From assembly GCA_024123955.1 (NCBI GenBank), contig CP099652.1:2170001-2234000 (forward strand): 64,000 bases of DNA, given 5' to 3'. The DNA is from Oxalobacteraceae bacterium OTU3CINTB1 (GTDB lineage: Bacteria > Pseudomonadota > Gammaproteobacteria > Burkholderiales > Burkholderiaceae_D). Position numbers and translations under genes: made by a program. Shown piece after piece: positions 18,197 through 27,189 of this stretch. A model generated the notes under the pieces. That model was not told the DNA's origin. It searched no databases and saw only the letters and a list, made by a program, of their open reading frames with translations. Position 1 is the stretch's first letter. Every line of letters starts with the position of its first letter.

Positions 18197-19270
18197 ATGA
18201 ATGAACTTACCGTCAACGATCTGCACCTGGACTACGGCACCGGCGCCCATGCCAATCAAATTCTGAAGGGTGTGTCGATGCACCTTCAGAAGGGCGAAGT
18301 GGTGGCGCTGCTCGGGCCTTCGGGCAGCGGCAAGACCACTTTGCTGCGCGCGGTGGCCGGCCTGGAAAGCGCCAAGCAGGGCACCATCGCCATCGGCGAC
18401 CGCAATGTCTACGACGGCTCGAAGAACTTCGAGATGCCGGCCGAGCACCGCAACCTGGGCCTGGTGTTCCAGTCCTACGCGCTGTGGCCGCACAAGACGG
18501 TGTTCGAGAACGTCGCCTATGGCCTCAAGCTGCGCAAGATGGGCGCCAGCGACATCAAGGACAAAGTCGCCGACGTGCTGAAAAACCTGGGCCTGGGCCA
18601 TCTGGCCGAGCGCTATCCGCACCAGCTGTCCGGCGGCCAGCAGCAGCGCGTGGCGATCGCCCGCGCGCTGGTCTACAACCCGCCGGTGATCCTGCTCGAC
18701 GAACCGCTGTCGAACCTGGACGCCAAGCTGCGCGAGGAGGCGCGCGCCTTCCTGCGCGAATTGATCGTGCGACTGGGCCTGTCGGCGCTGATGGTGACCC
18801 ACGACCAGGCCGAGGCCATGGCGATCTCGGACCGCATCCTGCTGCTCAATAACGGCAAGATCGAGCAGCAAGGCACGCCGCAAAGCATGTACGAGACGCC
18901 GGAGACGCTGTTTACGGCGGAGTTCATGGGCAGTAACAACCGCCTGCCGGCCAAGGTCGTGCAGCGCGACGGCGCGCTGGTGCGGCTCGACGTCAACGGC
19001 ACCACCGTCACGGGCACCGCGCGTGGCGCCGGCGGCGGCGAGCCGTCGACCATCATCCGCGTCGAGGAAGTGAAGATCAGCCCGACGCCGGTGGACAACG
19101 CCATCGAGCTGCCGCTGCTGACCTGCATGTACCTGGGCGACCGCTTCGAATGCCTGTTCAAGAGCCCTGCGGGCGGCCCCGAGTTCGGCCTGCGCGCCTA
19201 TTCCAAGTACAAGCTGGAGGCTGGTAACTATTGGTTGCAACTGCCTGTCGACAAGTTGTGGGTGTTCTAA
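18197..19270 (+). CDS. ABC importer ATP-binding protein, FbpC/AfuC type
   Basis: A 357-aa ATPase: Walker A GPSGSGKTT, Q-loop VFQSYALWPH, signature LSGGQQQR, Walker B VILLDEPLSNLD, switch His in MVTHDQAEAMAISD, and a C-terminal TOBE-type regulatory region (~240-355). It energises the adjacent permease. The ATG at 18197 has a well-placed GAGA; an in-frame ATG at 18179 (six codons longer) has no ribosome-binding site. Last gene of the importer operon, followed by a strong terminator. Confidence 0.9.
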   Translation: MNELTVNDLHLDYGTGAHANQILKGVSMHLQKGEVVALLGPSGSGKTTLLRAVAGLESAKQGTIAIGDRNVYDGSKNFEMPAEHRNLGLVFQSYALWPHKTVFENVAYGLKLRKMGASDIKDKVADVLKNLGLGHLAERYPHQLSGGQQQRVAIARALVYNPPVILLDEPLSNLDAKLREEARAFLRELIVRLGLSALMVTHDQAEAMAISDRILLLNNGKIEQQGTPQSMYETPETLFTAEFMGSNNRLPAKVVQRDGALVRLDVNGTTVTGTARGAGGGEPSTIIRVEEVKISPTPVDNAIELPLLTCMYLGDRFECLFKSPAGGPEFGLRAYSKYKLEAGNYWLQLPVDKLWVF

Positions 19271-19305
19271 AACGCCATCATCCATACTGATTTGGTCGAC
19301 GAGAG

Positions 19306-19339
19306 GACGGGATCGCAGCGATGCGGCCCGTCTTTTTTT
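19306..19339 (+). terminator. Rho-independent terminator of the ABC importer operon
   Basis: GACGGG (19306-19311) pairs with CCCGTC (19327-19332), with inner CGC/GCG pairing, followed by seven T. Confidence 0.8.
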
Positions 19340-19564
19340 ATGCGCGGGGCCAAACAACTGTGACATTTGGTGAGAAACTCGTCTGTAAGTTGCACAAAAT
19401 TAGAGCGCAATCAACAAAAATGTTGCTTCTGAGATATTTTCCGCGCGGATTGTCCACGGCTGTCGTTTATAATTTTAAAAGTACGTCGGCCTGGCATTTG
19501 TCCGCTGCATGTGAGCGCGAGTTCGTACCTTCTTCTACCTCAGAACTCTGGATTATTTGTTAAC
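19340..19564 (+). promoter_or_regulatory. AT-rich promoter/leader region of the aryl polyene operon
   Basis: A 225-base non-coding stretch, clearly richer in A+T than its surroundings, before the first polyene gene. A consensus -10 TATAAT lies at 19468-19473, but the -35 region at 17-18 bases is GC-rich and unlike TTGACA, which suggests activator dependence. It also has a small dyad CAACA-N4-TGTTG at 19412-19425. The expected leader is ~85 nt with a weak SD. Confidence 0.5.
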
Positions 19565-20329
19565 ATGCGCACTCATGGCGTCACTTTTTCAATCGTCAGC
19601 CACGCCGCATGGGCACCCGGCCTGACCACGCCGGAGGCTTGGGCGCAGTGGGCGCGCGCGCCGCACCGCATCGTGCCGGGCGAGGAACCCGTGGTCAAGG
19701 CGATGCCCGCGATGCTGCGGCGGCGGGCGGGATTTTTGGGGAAGATGGCGCTGGAAGTGGCCTACCGCTGCCTCGATGGACGCGGCGCGGAGTCGGGCGA
19801 CGGTGCTGCCAACATCCCCACGGTTTTTTGTTCGCGCCACGGCGAAGTGTCGCGCGCGCTCGAGTTACTGAGCGATCTGGCGCGCGGCGAGGCATTGTCG
19901 CCGACGGCATTCAGCATGTCGGTGCACAACGCGACGGCCGGCCTGCTGACCATCGCTCGCAGCGACCGCGCCAACCACATCGCGCTGGCCGCCGGCGCGG
20001 CGACGATCGAACATGCGGTGATCGAGGCGTGTGGCCTGCTGGCCGACGGCGCGGAGATGGTGCTGCTGGTGGCTTCCGATTGCCAGCTGCCCGAATTGTT
20101 TTTGCCGTTCCAGGAATGCGAGGAGCAACCGCACGCGTGGGCATGGCTGATGAAGGGCGCCGCCGCCGGTGACACCGACGCCATCGCCTTGCGCTGGAGC
20201 GCCAGCGACGAGGCGCCGGCGTCCGGCATGCCCGGCGGCCTGGCGGTGGCGGCGTTTCACCTGGGCGGGGCAAGCCGGATGGAGCGCTGCGATGGCCGCA
20301 TGCGCTGGAGCTGGAGCCGCGATGCTTGA
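19565..20329 (+). CDS. Short beta-ketoacyl synthase-like protein (chain-length-factor type, aryl polyene)
   Basis: A 254-aa protein of the ketoacyl-synthase-N-domain-only family found at the start of aryl polyene clusters (ApeC-like chain-length factor). It resembles the N-terminal half of a ketosynthase (FCSRHGEVSRALELLSDLA, FSMSVHNATAGLLTIARSD), but where a condensing enzyme has its active Cys the segment reads VHNATAG, so it should not condense by itself. Its likely role is to pair with one of the full ketosynthases at 32406 or 34818. First gene of the operon; its stop overlaps the next start by 8 bases. Confidence 0.8.
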   Translation: MRTHGVTFSIVSHAAWAPGLTTPEAWAQWARAPHRIVPGEEPVVKAMPAMLRRRAGFLGKMALEVAYRCLDGRGAESGDGAANIPTVFCSRHGEVSRALELLSDLARGEALSPTAFSMSVHNATAGLLTIARSDRANHIALAAGAATIEHAVIEACGLLADGAEMVLLVASDCQLPELFLPFQECEEQPHAWAWLMKGAAAGDTDAIALRWSASDEAPASGMPGGLAVAAFHLGGASRMERCDGRMRWSWSRDA

Positions 20330-21107
20330 TGCGGCGCTGGCCCGGCTGTCGCTGTACTGGCGCGTGTTCGCCACAGGGTTGAGTTTTACGGTGTTCGGCG
20401 TTGGCGGGCTGCTGATGCGCGTCGTGCTGTTCCCGGTCTTGAACCTGGTGGTGCGGCGCAAGGAGCGGCGCGTGGCGGCGGCGCGCGGGTTGATACGGCT
20501 GGCGTTTCGCACCTACGTGGACATGATGCGCGCGCTGGGCGTGCTGCGTTACGAGGTGCGCGGTCTGGAAAAACTGGAGCGGGGCGGTTTGCTGATACTG
20601 GCGAACCATCCGACCTTGATCGACACCGTGTTCCTGATGGCCTTCGTGAAGAACGCCGACTGCATCGTCAAGGGCGCGCTGTGGAACAACCCGTTCACGC
20701 GCGGGCCGGTGCGGGCGGCGGGCTATATCAACAACGAGGGCGGGGCGGCGCTGGTGGACGATTGCATCGCTTCCCTGCGGCGCGGTAATAACCTGATCGT
20801 GTTCCCCGAGGGGACGCGCACGCCGGCCGATGGCGTCATCAGCATGAAGCGCGGCGCGGCCAATATCGCGGTGCGCGGCGCGCGCGCCATGACGCCGGTG
20901 CTGATCCGCTGCGACCCGCTCACGCTGGGCAAGGGCGAGAAGTGGTGGCGCGTGCCGCCACGGCGGGTATTGATACGGATAGACGTCCAGGACGACCTGG
21001 CGATCGAGACGTTTACGGGCAACGGCGCCAGCGAAGTGATGGCGGCGCGCCAGTTGACGGAATTTTTACAAGACTATTTTACCGGGAAGTACCAACGTCA
21101 TGCTTGA
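20322..21107 (+). CDS. PlsC-type 1-acyltransferase (aryl polyene cluster)
   Basis: A 261-aa membrane-associated acyltransferase. An N-terminal hydrophobic segment (~10-40) precedes the LPLAT catalytic motif NHPTLID (H-x4-D, residues ~91-97) and the substrate motif VFPEGTRTPADG. Acyltransferases of aryl polyene clusters are thought to attach the polyene acid to a lipid or sugar anchor. The start ATG overlaps the previous stop by 8 bases, and its own end overlaps the ACP start by 8 bases. Confidence 0.85.
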   Translation: MLDAALARLSLYWRVFATGLSFTVFGVGGLLMRVVLFPVLNLVVRRKERRVAAARGLIRLAFRTYVDMMRALGVLRYEVRGLEKLERGGLLILANHPTLIDTVFLMAFVKNADCIVKGALWNNPFTRGPVRAAGYINNEGGAALVDDCIASLRRGNNLIVFPEGTRTPADGVISMKRGAANIAVRGARAMTPVLIRCDPLTLGKGEKWWRVPPRRVLIRIDVQDDLAIETFTGNGASEVMAARQLTEFLQDYFTGKYQRHA

Positions 21108-21354
21108 ACTGGAAGTGAAAGAACTGATCATCGAAGTGCTGCAACTGGAAGACATCACGCCGGACGATATCGACAGCGCCGCACCGTTGTTTGTAGAAGG
21201 CCTCGGACTCGATTCGATCGACGCGCTGGAACTGGGCGTCGCGTTGCAGAAGAAGTACGGCATCTCGCTGTCCGCCGATTCGGAGGACACCCGCCGCCAT
21301 TTCGCGTCGGTACAGGCGCTGGCGTCGATGATCGAGACCCATAGAAAGAAATAA
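21100..21354 (+). CDS. Acyl carrier protein 1 (aryl polyene)
   Basis: An 84-aa carrier protein with the 4'-phosphopantetheine site in EGLGLDSIDALEL (Ser of DSI), flanked by helices LELEVKELIIEVLQLE and ASVQALASMIETHRKK. One of two dedicated ACPs (ApeE/ApeF-like) that carry the growing polyene; it would be loaded by the phosphopantetheinyl transferase at 36520. Confidence 0.92.
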   Translation: MLELEVKELIIEVLQLEDITPDDIDSAAPLFVEGLGLDSIDALELGVALQKKYGISLSADSEDTRRHFASVQALASMIETHRKK

Positions 21355-21365
21355 GGGAGCAGGAC

Positions 21366-21635
21366 ATGATAGCGTTGAATGACATGAGCAGGGACCAACT
21401 GCAAGCCTGGGTGATCGATCTGTTGGCCGACATGTTCGAACTCGATAAAGCGGGACTGACCGCCGATTCGAACCTGTACGCCGATCTCGATATCGACAGC
21501 ATCGATGCGGTCGACCTGGCCGTCAAGCTCAAGCAACTGACCGGCAAGCGTTTGCAGCCGGAAGTGTTTAAGACCATCCGCACCATCGGCGACGTGGTCG
21601 ACGCGCTGGCCGGCATGACGGAGCAGGCGGCTTAA
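21366..21635 (+). CDS. Acyl carrier protein 2 (aryl polyene)
   Basis: An 89-aa carrier protein, phosphopantetheine attachment in ADLDIDSIDAVDLAVKL. It differs clearly from the first ACP, which suggests separate roles, such as holding the aryl starter versus the extending chain. SD GGGAGCAGGA precedes the ATG at 21366. Eleven bases separate it from the first ACP gene. Confidence 0.92.
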   Translation: MIALNDMSRDQLQAWVIDLLADMFELDKAGLTADSNLYADLDIDSIDAVDLAVKLKQLTGKRLQPEVFKTIRTIGDVVDALAGMTEQAA

Positions 21636-21640
21636 GCGCG

Positions 21641-22186
21641 ATGCCGATGACTGTATTGACGGCGGCGTTGACGCTGCTGTATCCGTTGGCGATCTGGCTG
21701 GGGCATGGACAAGTGGAGCCGCGTTGGCTGGCCGGCCTGCTGCTGCTGGCGGTGGCGACGCGCCTGCCCGCGCTCAAATTGAGCGGCGTCGCGCGCTGGT
21801 CGGTCGCGGGCGGCCTGGTGCTGGTCGCCTGCGCGATCTGGAGCAACCTGCTGCTGCCGTTGAAGCTCTACCCGGTGCTGGTGAACGCCGCGCTGCTGGC
21901 GGGCTTCGCCTGGAGCCTGACCACGCCGATGTCCGCCGTCGAGCGCATGGCGCGCCTGCGCGGCGAGGATTTTCCACCGCCGGCCCAGGCCTATATGCGC
22001 TCGGTCACGCAGGTGTGGTGCGTCTTTTTCGTGCTTAACGGCTTGATTGCGCTGGCGACCGCGCTGTGGGCCTCCGAGGCCGTGTGGTCGCTGTACACGG
22101 GCGTGATTTCGTATGCCCTGATGGCGATCCTGTTTGGCGCCGAGTATCTGGTGCGGATGCGTTTCAAGCGGCTGCACCATGTCTGA
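21641..22186 (+). CDS. Multi-spanning membrane protein of aryl polyene clusters (COG4648-like)
   Basis: A 181-aa protein with five to six predicted helices (for example LTLLYPLAIWLG, WLAGLLLLAVATRLP, WCVFFVLNGLIALATALWA, VISYALMAILFGAEYLV) and an internal loop MARLRGEDFPPPAQAYMRSV. It matches the conserved membrane protein that follows the ACPs in aryl polyene clusters. The molecular role is not known. Its stop overlaps the ligase start by 8 bases. Confidence 0.75.
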   Translation: MPMTVLTAALTLLYPLAIWLGHGQVEPRWLAGLLLLAVATRLPALKLSGVARWSVAGGLVLVACAIWSNLLLPLKLYPVLVNAALLAGFAWSLTTPMSAVERMARLRGEDFPPPAQAYMRSVTQVWCVFFVLNGLIALATALWASEAVWSLYTGVISYALMAILFGAEYLVRMRFKRLHHV

Positions 22187-23948
22187 CCGTATCGAGCATT
22201 TGTTTGCCGCGATGCGCGCGCGGCCTGCCGCCGGCATCGTCGGCTGGCGCGCGGGCGAGGGTGTCACCAACGGCCGGTTCCTGGCGCGCGCGCGGTCCTG
22301 GCACGCGCTGCTGCGCGGCCAGGCGGGGCGCGACTACGCCCTCTATCTGGAAGACAGCATCGAATTCGGCGCGGCGCTGCTGGGCGCCTGGCACGCCGGC
22401 AAAACCATCTGGCTGAGCGCCGACACGCTGGAAGCCACATGCGCTTCGCTGCGCGATTCGGTCGATGGTTTCCTCGGGGAGTTCCCGGCGCAGCTCGCGC
22501 CATTGCAGCCGTCGACGCTTGTGGACGACGGCGCCGACATGGGCGGCGCCCTCGATGCGAGCTTCCCCGCATTGGTGGTGTTCACCTCAGGCAGCACCGG
22601 CGCCGCGCAGGCGATTCCGAAAAAACTGACGCAAATGGCGAACGAGGTCGAAACGCTCGATCTGCTGTTCGGCGCGGCCGCGGGCGATGCCGCGATATTG
22701 GCGACGGTGTCGCATCAGCACATCTACGGCCTGCTGTTCAAGGTTTTGTGGCCGCTGACGTCCGGCCGCGCCATCCACGCCCTGAGCATTGCCTTCCCGG
22801 AGGCGCTCGCGCCCGCGCTGGCGGCCGGTCCGTGCGTGCTGATCGCCAGTCCGGCACATTTGAAGCGCTTGCCGGATCACCTGGACTGGCGTGGCGCCAA
22901 GGAAATGGTGCGCGGCGTCGTCTCGTCCGGCGGCCCGCTGGCGCCGGAGACCGCGTTCGCGACTGGCAGCCTGCTGGGCGAGGTGCCGGTGGAAGTCTAT
23001 GGCAGCTCGGAGACCGGCGGCGTGGCCTGGCGCCAGCGCAGCATCGGCGCCGATGATTCGTGGCTGCCGTTTCCGACGGTGGCTTGGCGCCTTGGCGAGG
23101 ACGACGGACTGGAAGTGCGCTCGCCGCACCTGCCCGACGACGCGTGGCTGGCGCTGGCCGACCGCGCCGAGCGGGCCACCCGCGATGGCGAACAGCGCTT
23201 CCTGCTGCGCGGGCGCAGCGACCGCATTGTCAAGATCGAGGAAAAGCGCATCTCGCTGAGCGCGATGGAAACGACGATCACCGGCACCGGCCTGGCCGCC
23301 GAGGCGCGCGTCATCCTGTGCGATCCGGCCGCCGGCGAACGCCAGCGGGTCGCCGCCTTCGTCGTGCCCACCGCCGCCGGCCGCGCGCTGCTGGACGCCG
23401 GCGGCAAGACCGCGCTGAACGCCCGCTTGCGCAGTGCGCTCACGGCGACGGTGGAACTGGTGGCCTTGCCGCGCCGCTGGCGCTACCTGGATCAGATGCC
23501 GGTCAACGCGCAGGGCAAGACCACGATGGCGGCCTTGCTGGTTCTGCTGGATAAGGACGACGGCGGCGCGGGTGCGGCAGGCGACGGCAATCGTCCGCGC
23601 CTGCCGCAGGTGCGCGAGCTCGAACGCACCAGCGACCGCGTGCTGCTGGAAGTGACGGCGCCGTCGAACCTTTATTACTTCGACGGTCACTTCGACGTCG
23701 CGCCGATTTTGCCGGGCGTGGTGCAGGTCGACTGGGCGATCCATTTCGGCCGCCAGTACTTTACCTTGCCGGCCATCTTCAAAGGCATCAACGCGCTCAA
23801 GTTCCAGCAGGTGATACAGCCGGCGCAGCCGGTGCGCCTGGAACTGCTGTATGACGCGGTCAAAGGCAACCTGCAATTCCGCTACGCGTCCGACGCCGGA
23901 CAGCACTCCAGCGGCCGGGTCGTGCTGCTGGCGGGGAGTGGTGATTGA
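22179..23948 (+). CDS. Acyl/aryl-ACP ligase fused to a hotdog dehydratase (ApeH-ApeI type fusion)
   Basis: A 589-aa two-domain enzyme. Residues ~1-460 form an ANL adenylation domain with VVFTSGSTGAAQAIPKKL, the EVYGSSETGG motif, RGRSDRIVKIEEKRISL, and a C-terminal Lys in VNAQGKTTMAALL; it should activate the aryl acid starter and load it on an ACP. Residues ~480-585 form a FabA/FabZ-like hotdog with YFDGHFDVAPILPGVVQVDWA, whose His is the expected dehydratase residue. In E. coli-type clusters these are two genes (apeH, apeI). The ATG at 22179 overlaps the preceding stop. Confidence 0.88.
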   Translation: MSDRIEHLFAAMRARPAAGIVGWRAGEGVTNGRFLARARSWHALLRGQAGRDYALYLEDSIEFGAALLGAWHAGKTIWLSADTLEATCASLRDSVDGFLGEFPAQLAPLQPSTLVDDGADMGGALDASFPALVVFTSGSTGAAQAIPKKLTQMANEVETLDLLFGAAAGDAAILATVSHQHIYGLLFKVLWPLTSGRAIHALSIAFPEALAPALAAGPCVLIASPAHLKRLPDHLDWRGAKEMVRGVVSSGGPLAPETAFATGSLLGEVPVEVYGSSETGGVAWRQRSIGADDSWLPFPTVAWRLGEDDGLEVRSPHLPDDAWLALADRAERATRDGEQRFLLRGRSDRIVKIEEKRISLSAMETTITGTGLAAEARVILCDPAAGERQRVAAFVVPTAAGRALLDAGGKTALNARLRSALTATVELVALPRRWRYLDQMPVNAQGKTTMAALLVLLDKDDGGAGAAGDGNRPRLPQVRELERTSDRVLLEVTAPSNLYYFDGHFDVAPILPGVVQVDWAIHFGRQYFTLPAIFKGINALKFQQVIQPAQPVRLELLYDAVKGNLQFRYASDAGQHSSGRVVLLAGSGD

Positions 23949-23949
23949 T

Positions 23950-24699
23950 ATGCTGAACTTCAAGCCATGCATCGTCGTCCCGGTCTACAACCACGAACAC
24001 GCCATCGGCGCGGTGCTGGCCGGCCTGCTGCGCCACGACGTGCCGTGCATGCTGGTCGACGACGGCAGCAGCGCTGAATGCGCCGCCGTGCTGGACGCGC
24101 TGGCGCTGGCCAACCCGGATCGCGTGACCTTGGTGCGGTTGACGCCAAACCAGGGCAAGGGCGCGGCGGTGCTCAGCGGATTTCGCCGCGCGGCGGAACT
24201 GGGCTTCAGCCACGTGCTGCAAATCGACGCCGACGGCCAGCACCGGACCGACGACGCGCCCAAGTTCCTGGCGCAGGCGCGCGCCCGCCCGGAAGCCATC
24301 ATCGCCGGCCATCCGGTCTACGACGAGTCGGTGCCGAAGGCGCGCCTGTACGGCCGCTACGCCACGCACATCTGGGTCTGGATCAATACGCTGTCGTTCG
24401 ACATCAAGGATTCGATGTGCGGCTTCCGCGTCTACCCGGTTGCGCCGGTCAACGCGCTGGCCGCGCGCCACGCCATCGGCGTACGCATGAACTTCGACAC
24501 CGACATCCTGGTGCGGCTGTTCTGGGACGGCCTGCAAGTGGTCAATCTGCCGACCCGCGTATCGTATCCGGCGGACGGCGTGTCGCACTTCCGCGTCTGG
24601 CGCGACAATGTGCTGATCACGTGGATGCACACGGTGCTGTTCTTCGGCATGCTGCCGCGCATTCCCAAGCTGCTGGCGCGGAAGTGGCGGACGCCGTGA
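23950..24699 (+). CDS. Family 2 glycosyltransferase (aryl polyene cluster)
   Basis: A 249-aa GT-A fold enzyme: CIVVPVYNHEHAIGAVLAGL at the start, MLVDDGSS, and the metal-binding DADGQHRTDD, followed by SMCGFRVYPV. It probably adds a sugar to, or helps anchor, the polyene; the donor is unknown. It begins one base after the ligase stop and overlaps the next GTG start. Confidence 0.85.
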   Translation: MLNFKPCIVVPVYNHEHAIGAVLAGLLRHDVPCMLVDDGSSAECAAVLDALALANPDRVTLVRLTPNQGKGAAVLSGFRRAAELGFSHVLQIDADGQHRTDDAPKFLAQARARPEAIIAGHPVYDESVPKARLYGRYATHIWVWINTLSFDIKDSMCGFRVYPVAPVNALAARHAIGVRMNFDTDILVRLFWDGLQVVNLPTRVSYPADGVSHFRVWRDNVLITWMHTVLFFGMLPRIPKLLARKWRTP

Positions 24700-25637
24700 G
24701 CGCGCGCAGTCTGCACTGGGCCGCGATCAACGAAATCAGTTTTGTCGCCGGTATGCGCTTCCTGTTCTGGGTTTGCCGCGTCTTCGGCCGCTGGCCGTTC
24801 CGACTTGTTCTGTATCCGGTGCTGGCGTGGTATGTGCTGACCAAACCCTTGCCGCGCGGCGCCTCGCGCGATTACCTGCGGCGTATGGCGCGTTTCAGCG
24901 GCCGCGCGCAGTTCGGCGTGATGCGTCACTTCGCCGCCTTCGGCGAGAGCATCCTGGACAAAATGCTGTTGTGGGGCGGCTTGTTCGACGTCGATAATGT
25001 CGCGCTGCACGGCGGGGAGCTGATCACCGACGCCGTGGCGCAGGGGCGCGGCGGCCTGCTGATCTGCGCCCACCTTGGGAACCTGGAGCTGTGCCGCGTG
25101 CTGTCGCGCCAGCGTCACGATATCAAGCTCACGGTGCTGGTGCACACCAAGCACGCGCAAGCCTTCAACGAGATGCTCGGCAGTCTGAATCCCGCCAGCC
25201 AGCTCAATCTGATGCAGGTGACGGAAATGTCGCCGGCTACCGCCATGTTGTTGTCCGAGCGCGTGGCGCGGGGCGAATTCGTCGTCATCGCCGGCGACCG
25301 CGTCCCCGTCTCGCACAATCCGCGCGTGGCGGTGGCGGACTTCCTTGGCGCGCCGGCCGCGTTCCCGGTCGGCCCCTATGTACTGGCCAGTATTTTGCAA
25401 TGCCCGGTGTACCTGCTGTTCTCGATGCGCCGGGGCGCGCGTTCGGACGTGTATTTCGAACGTTTCCGCGACGCCGTGCGCATCCCGCGCAAGGAGCGCG
25501 ACGCCGCGCTGGCGGCGCTGGCCGGCGACTACGCCAAACGGCTGGAGCACCACTGCGTGCTGGCGCCGCTGCAATGGTTTAACTTTTACGATTTTTGGCA
25601 TTTACCCGAATTGGAGCGTTCCGATGTACCCCGCTGA
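24696..25637 (+). CDS. LpxL/HtrB-type acyltransferase (aryl polyene cluster)
   Basis: A 313-aa lysophospholipid-type acyltransferase of the LpxL family. The catalytic H-x4-E is in CAHLGNLELCR, with VIAGDRVPVS and FYDFWHLPE further on. It starts at GTG 24696, which shares bases with the preceding TGA; the reading frame upstream is only the shadow of the glycosyltransferase. It would join the aryl polyene carboxylate to a lipid or sugar carrier. The end overlaps the lyase start by 14 bases. Confidence 0.85.
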   Translation: MSARSLHWAAINEISFVAGMRFLFWVCRVFGRWPFRLVLYPVLAWYVLTKPLPRGASRDYLRRMARFSGRAQFGVMRHFAAFGESILDKMLLWGGLFDVDNVALHGGELITDAVAQGRGGLLICAHLGNLELCRVLSRQRHDIKLTVLVHTKHAQAFNEMLGSLNPASQLNLMQVTEMSPATAMLLSERVARGEFVVIAGDRVPVSHNPRVAVADFLGAPAAFPVGPYVLASILQCPVYLLFSMRRGARSDVYFERFRDAVRIPRKERDAALAALAGDYAKRLEHHCVLAPLQWFNFYDFWHLPELERSDVPR

Positions 25638-27189
25638 CACAGCCCGACCGAATAGCGCCGCGCGCACCGTGTGCTTCGATCAGCAGCGCCTGACGATCGA
25701 AGATATCGTCGATATCGCGCAAGGACGGGCGGCCGCCGCGCTGTCCGACGATTCGGCGTTCCGCGCCGCCATCGCGCGCGGCGCCGATTTCCTCGAGCGG
25801 CTGCTGCGCGAGGATGGCACCATCTACGGCGTCACCACCGGCTACGGCGATTCCTGCACCGTCACGGTGCCGCCGGAACTGGTGGCCGAGCTGCCGCACC
25901 ACCTGTATACCTACCACGGCGTCGGCCTGGGCGAGTACTTCACGCCGCAGCAGACGCGCGCCATCCTGGCCTCGCGCCTGGCGTCGCTGAGCAAAGGCTA
26001 TTCCGGCGTTAGCGTCGAGCTGCTGCTGCAGATTACCCGTCTGCTGGACGCCGGCCTGCTGCCGCTGATCCCGTCCGAAGGCTCGGTCGGCGCCAGCGGC
26101 GACCTGACCCCGCTGTCGTACCTGGCGGCGGTGCTGTGCGGCGAGCGCGAAGTGTGGCGCGACGGCGCGCAGGTGCCGGCCGCGCAGGCGCTGCGCGAAG
26201 CGGGCATCACGCCGCTGAAACTGCGTCCGAAGGAGGGGCTGGCGATCATGAACGGCACCGCCGTGATGACGGCGCTGGCCTGCATGGCTTACGACCGCGC
26301 CGACTATCTGGTCAAACTGACCACCCGCATCACGGCGATGGCGTCGTTCGCGATGGACGGCAACGCCCATCACTTCGACGAGGTGCTGTTCTCGGTCAAG
26401 CCGCACAGCGGCATGCAGCAGGTGGCGGCCTGGCTGCGCACGGACCTGCCGACCGACCAGTGGGAACGCAACGGCAAGCGCCTGCAGGACCGCTACTCGA
26501 TCCGCTGCGCGCCGCACGTGATCGGCGTGCTGGCCGACGCGATGCCGTTCTTCCGCACCTCGATCGAGAATGAACTCAATAGCGCCAACGACAATCCGCT
26601 GATCGACGCCGAGAACGAGCGCGTGCTCCATGGCGGCCATTTCTACGGCGGCCATATCGCCTTCGCCATGGACGGCATGAAGAACGCCGTGGCCAACCTG
26701 GCCGACCTGCTGGACCGCCAGATGGCGCTGCTGGTCGACAGCCGCTACAACCATGGCCTGCCGGCCAACCTGTCCGGCGCCACCGGTCCGCGCGCGGCGA
26801 TCAACCACGGTCTGAAGGCGCTGCAGATCAGCGCCTCGGCCTGGACCGCCGAAGCGCTCAAGCTGACCATGCCCGCGTCGGTGTTTTCGCGCTCGACCGA
26901 ATGCCACAACCAGGACAAGGTCAGCATGGGCACCATCGCCGCGCGCGACTGCCTGCGCGTGCTGGAATTGACCGAGCAGGTGGTCGCCGCGCTGCTGATC
27001 ACTGTGCGCCAGGGCTTCTGGCTGCGCTGCCAGGCCAGTCCGGAATTGCGGCCGCACGCGGCGCTGGCGGCGATGCAGGAGGCGCTGGCCGCCGACATCA
27101 AGGCGGTCGAGGAAGACCGCCGCCTGGAACCGGACCTGCGCCTGCTGCTGGAACGCATCCGCGCCAAATCATGGGACCTGTATGCGTAA
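25624..27189 (+). CDS. MIO-type aromatic amino acid ammonia lyase (HAL/TAL family)
   Basis: A 521-aa lyase that removes ammonia from histidine, tyrosine or phenylalanine. The MIO prosthetic group forms from Ala-Ser-Gly in SVGASGDLTPLSYLAA; other marks are TGYGDSC, NGTAVMTA, ELNSANDNPL, and QDKVSMGT. The substrate-selecting pair appears to be Tyr-His (in LYTYHGVGLG), closer to Ser-His of histidine lyases than His-Leu of tyrosine lyases, by eye. In the cluster it most likely supplies the aromatic starter acid, because no chorismatase-type gene is nearby. Start ATG 25624. Confidence 0.9.
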   Translation: MYPADTARPNSAARTVCFDQQRLTIEDIVDIAQGRAAAALSDDSAFRAAIARGADFLERLLREDGTIYGVTTGYGDSCTVTVPPELVAELPHHLYTYHGVGLGEYFTPQQTRAILASRLASLSKGYSGVSVELLLQITRLLDAGLLPLIPSEGSVGASGDLTPLSYLAAVLCGEREVWRDGAQVPAAQALREAGITPLKLRPKEGLAIMNGTAVMTALACMAYDRADYLVKLTTRITAMASFAMDGNAHHFDEVLFSVKPHSGMQQVAAWLRTDLPTDQWERNGKRLQDRYSIRCAPHVIGVLADAMPFFRTSIENELNSANDNPLIDAENERVLHGGHFYGGHIAFAMDGMKNAVANLADLLDRQMALLVDSRYNHGLPANLSGATGPRAAINHGLKALQISASAWTAEALKLTMPASVFSRSTECHNQDKVSMGTIAARDCLRVLELTEQVVAALLITVRQGFWLRCQASPELRPHAALAAMQEALAADIKAVEEDRRLEPDLRLLLERIRAKSWDLYA

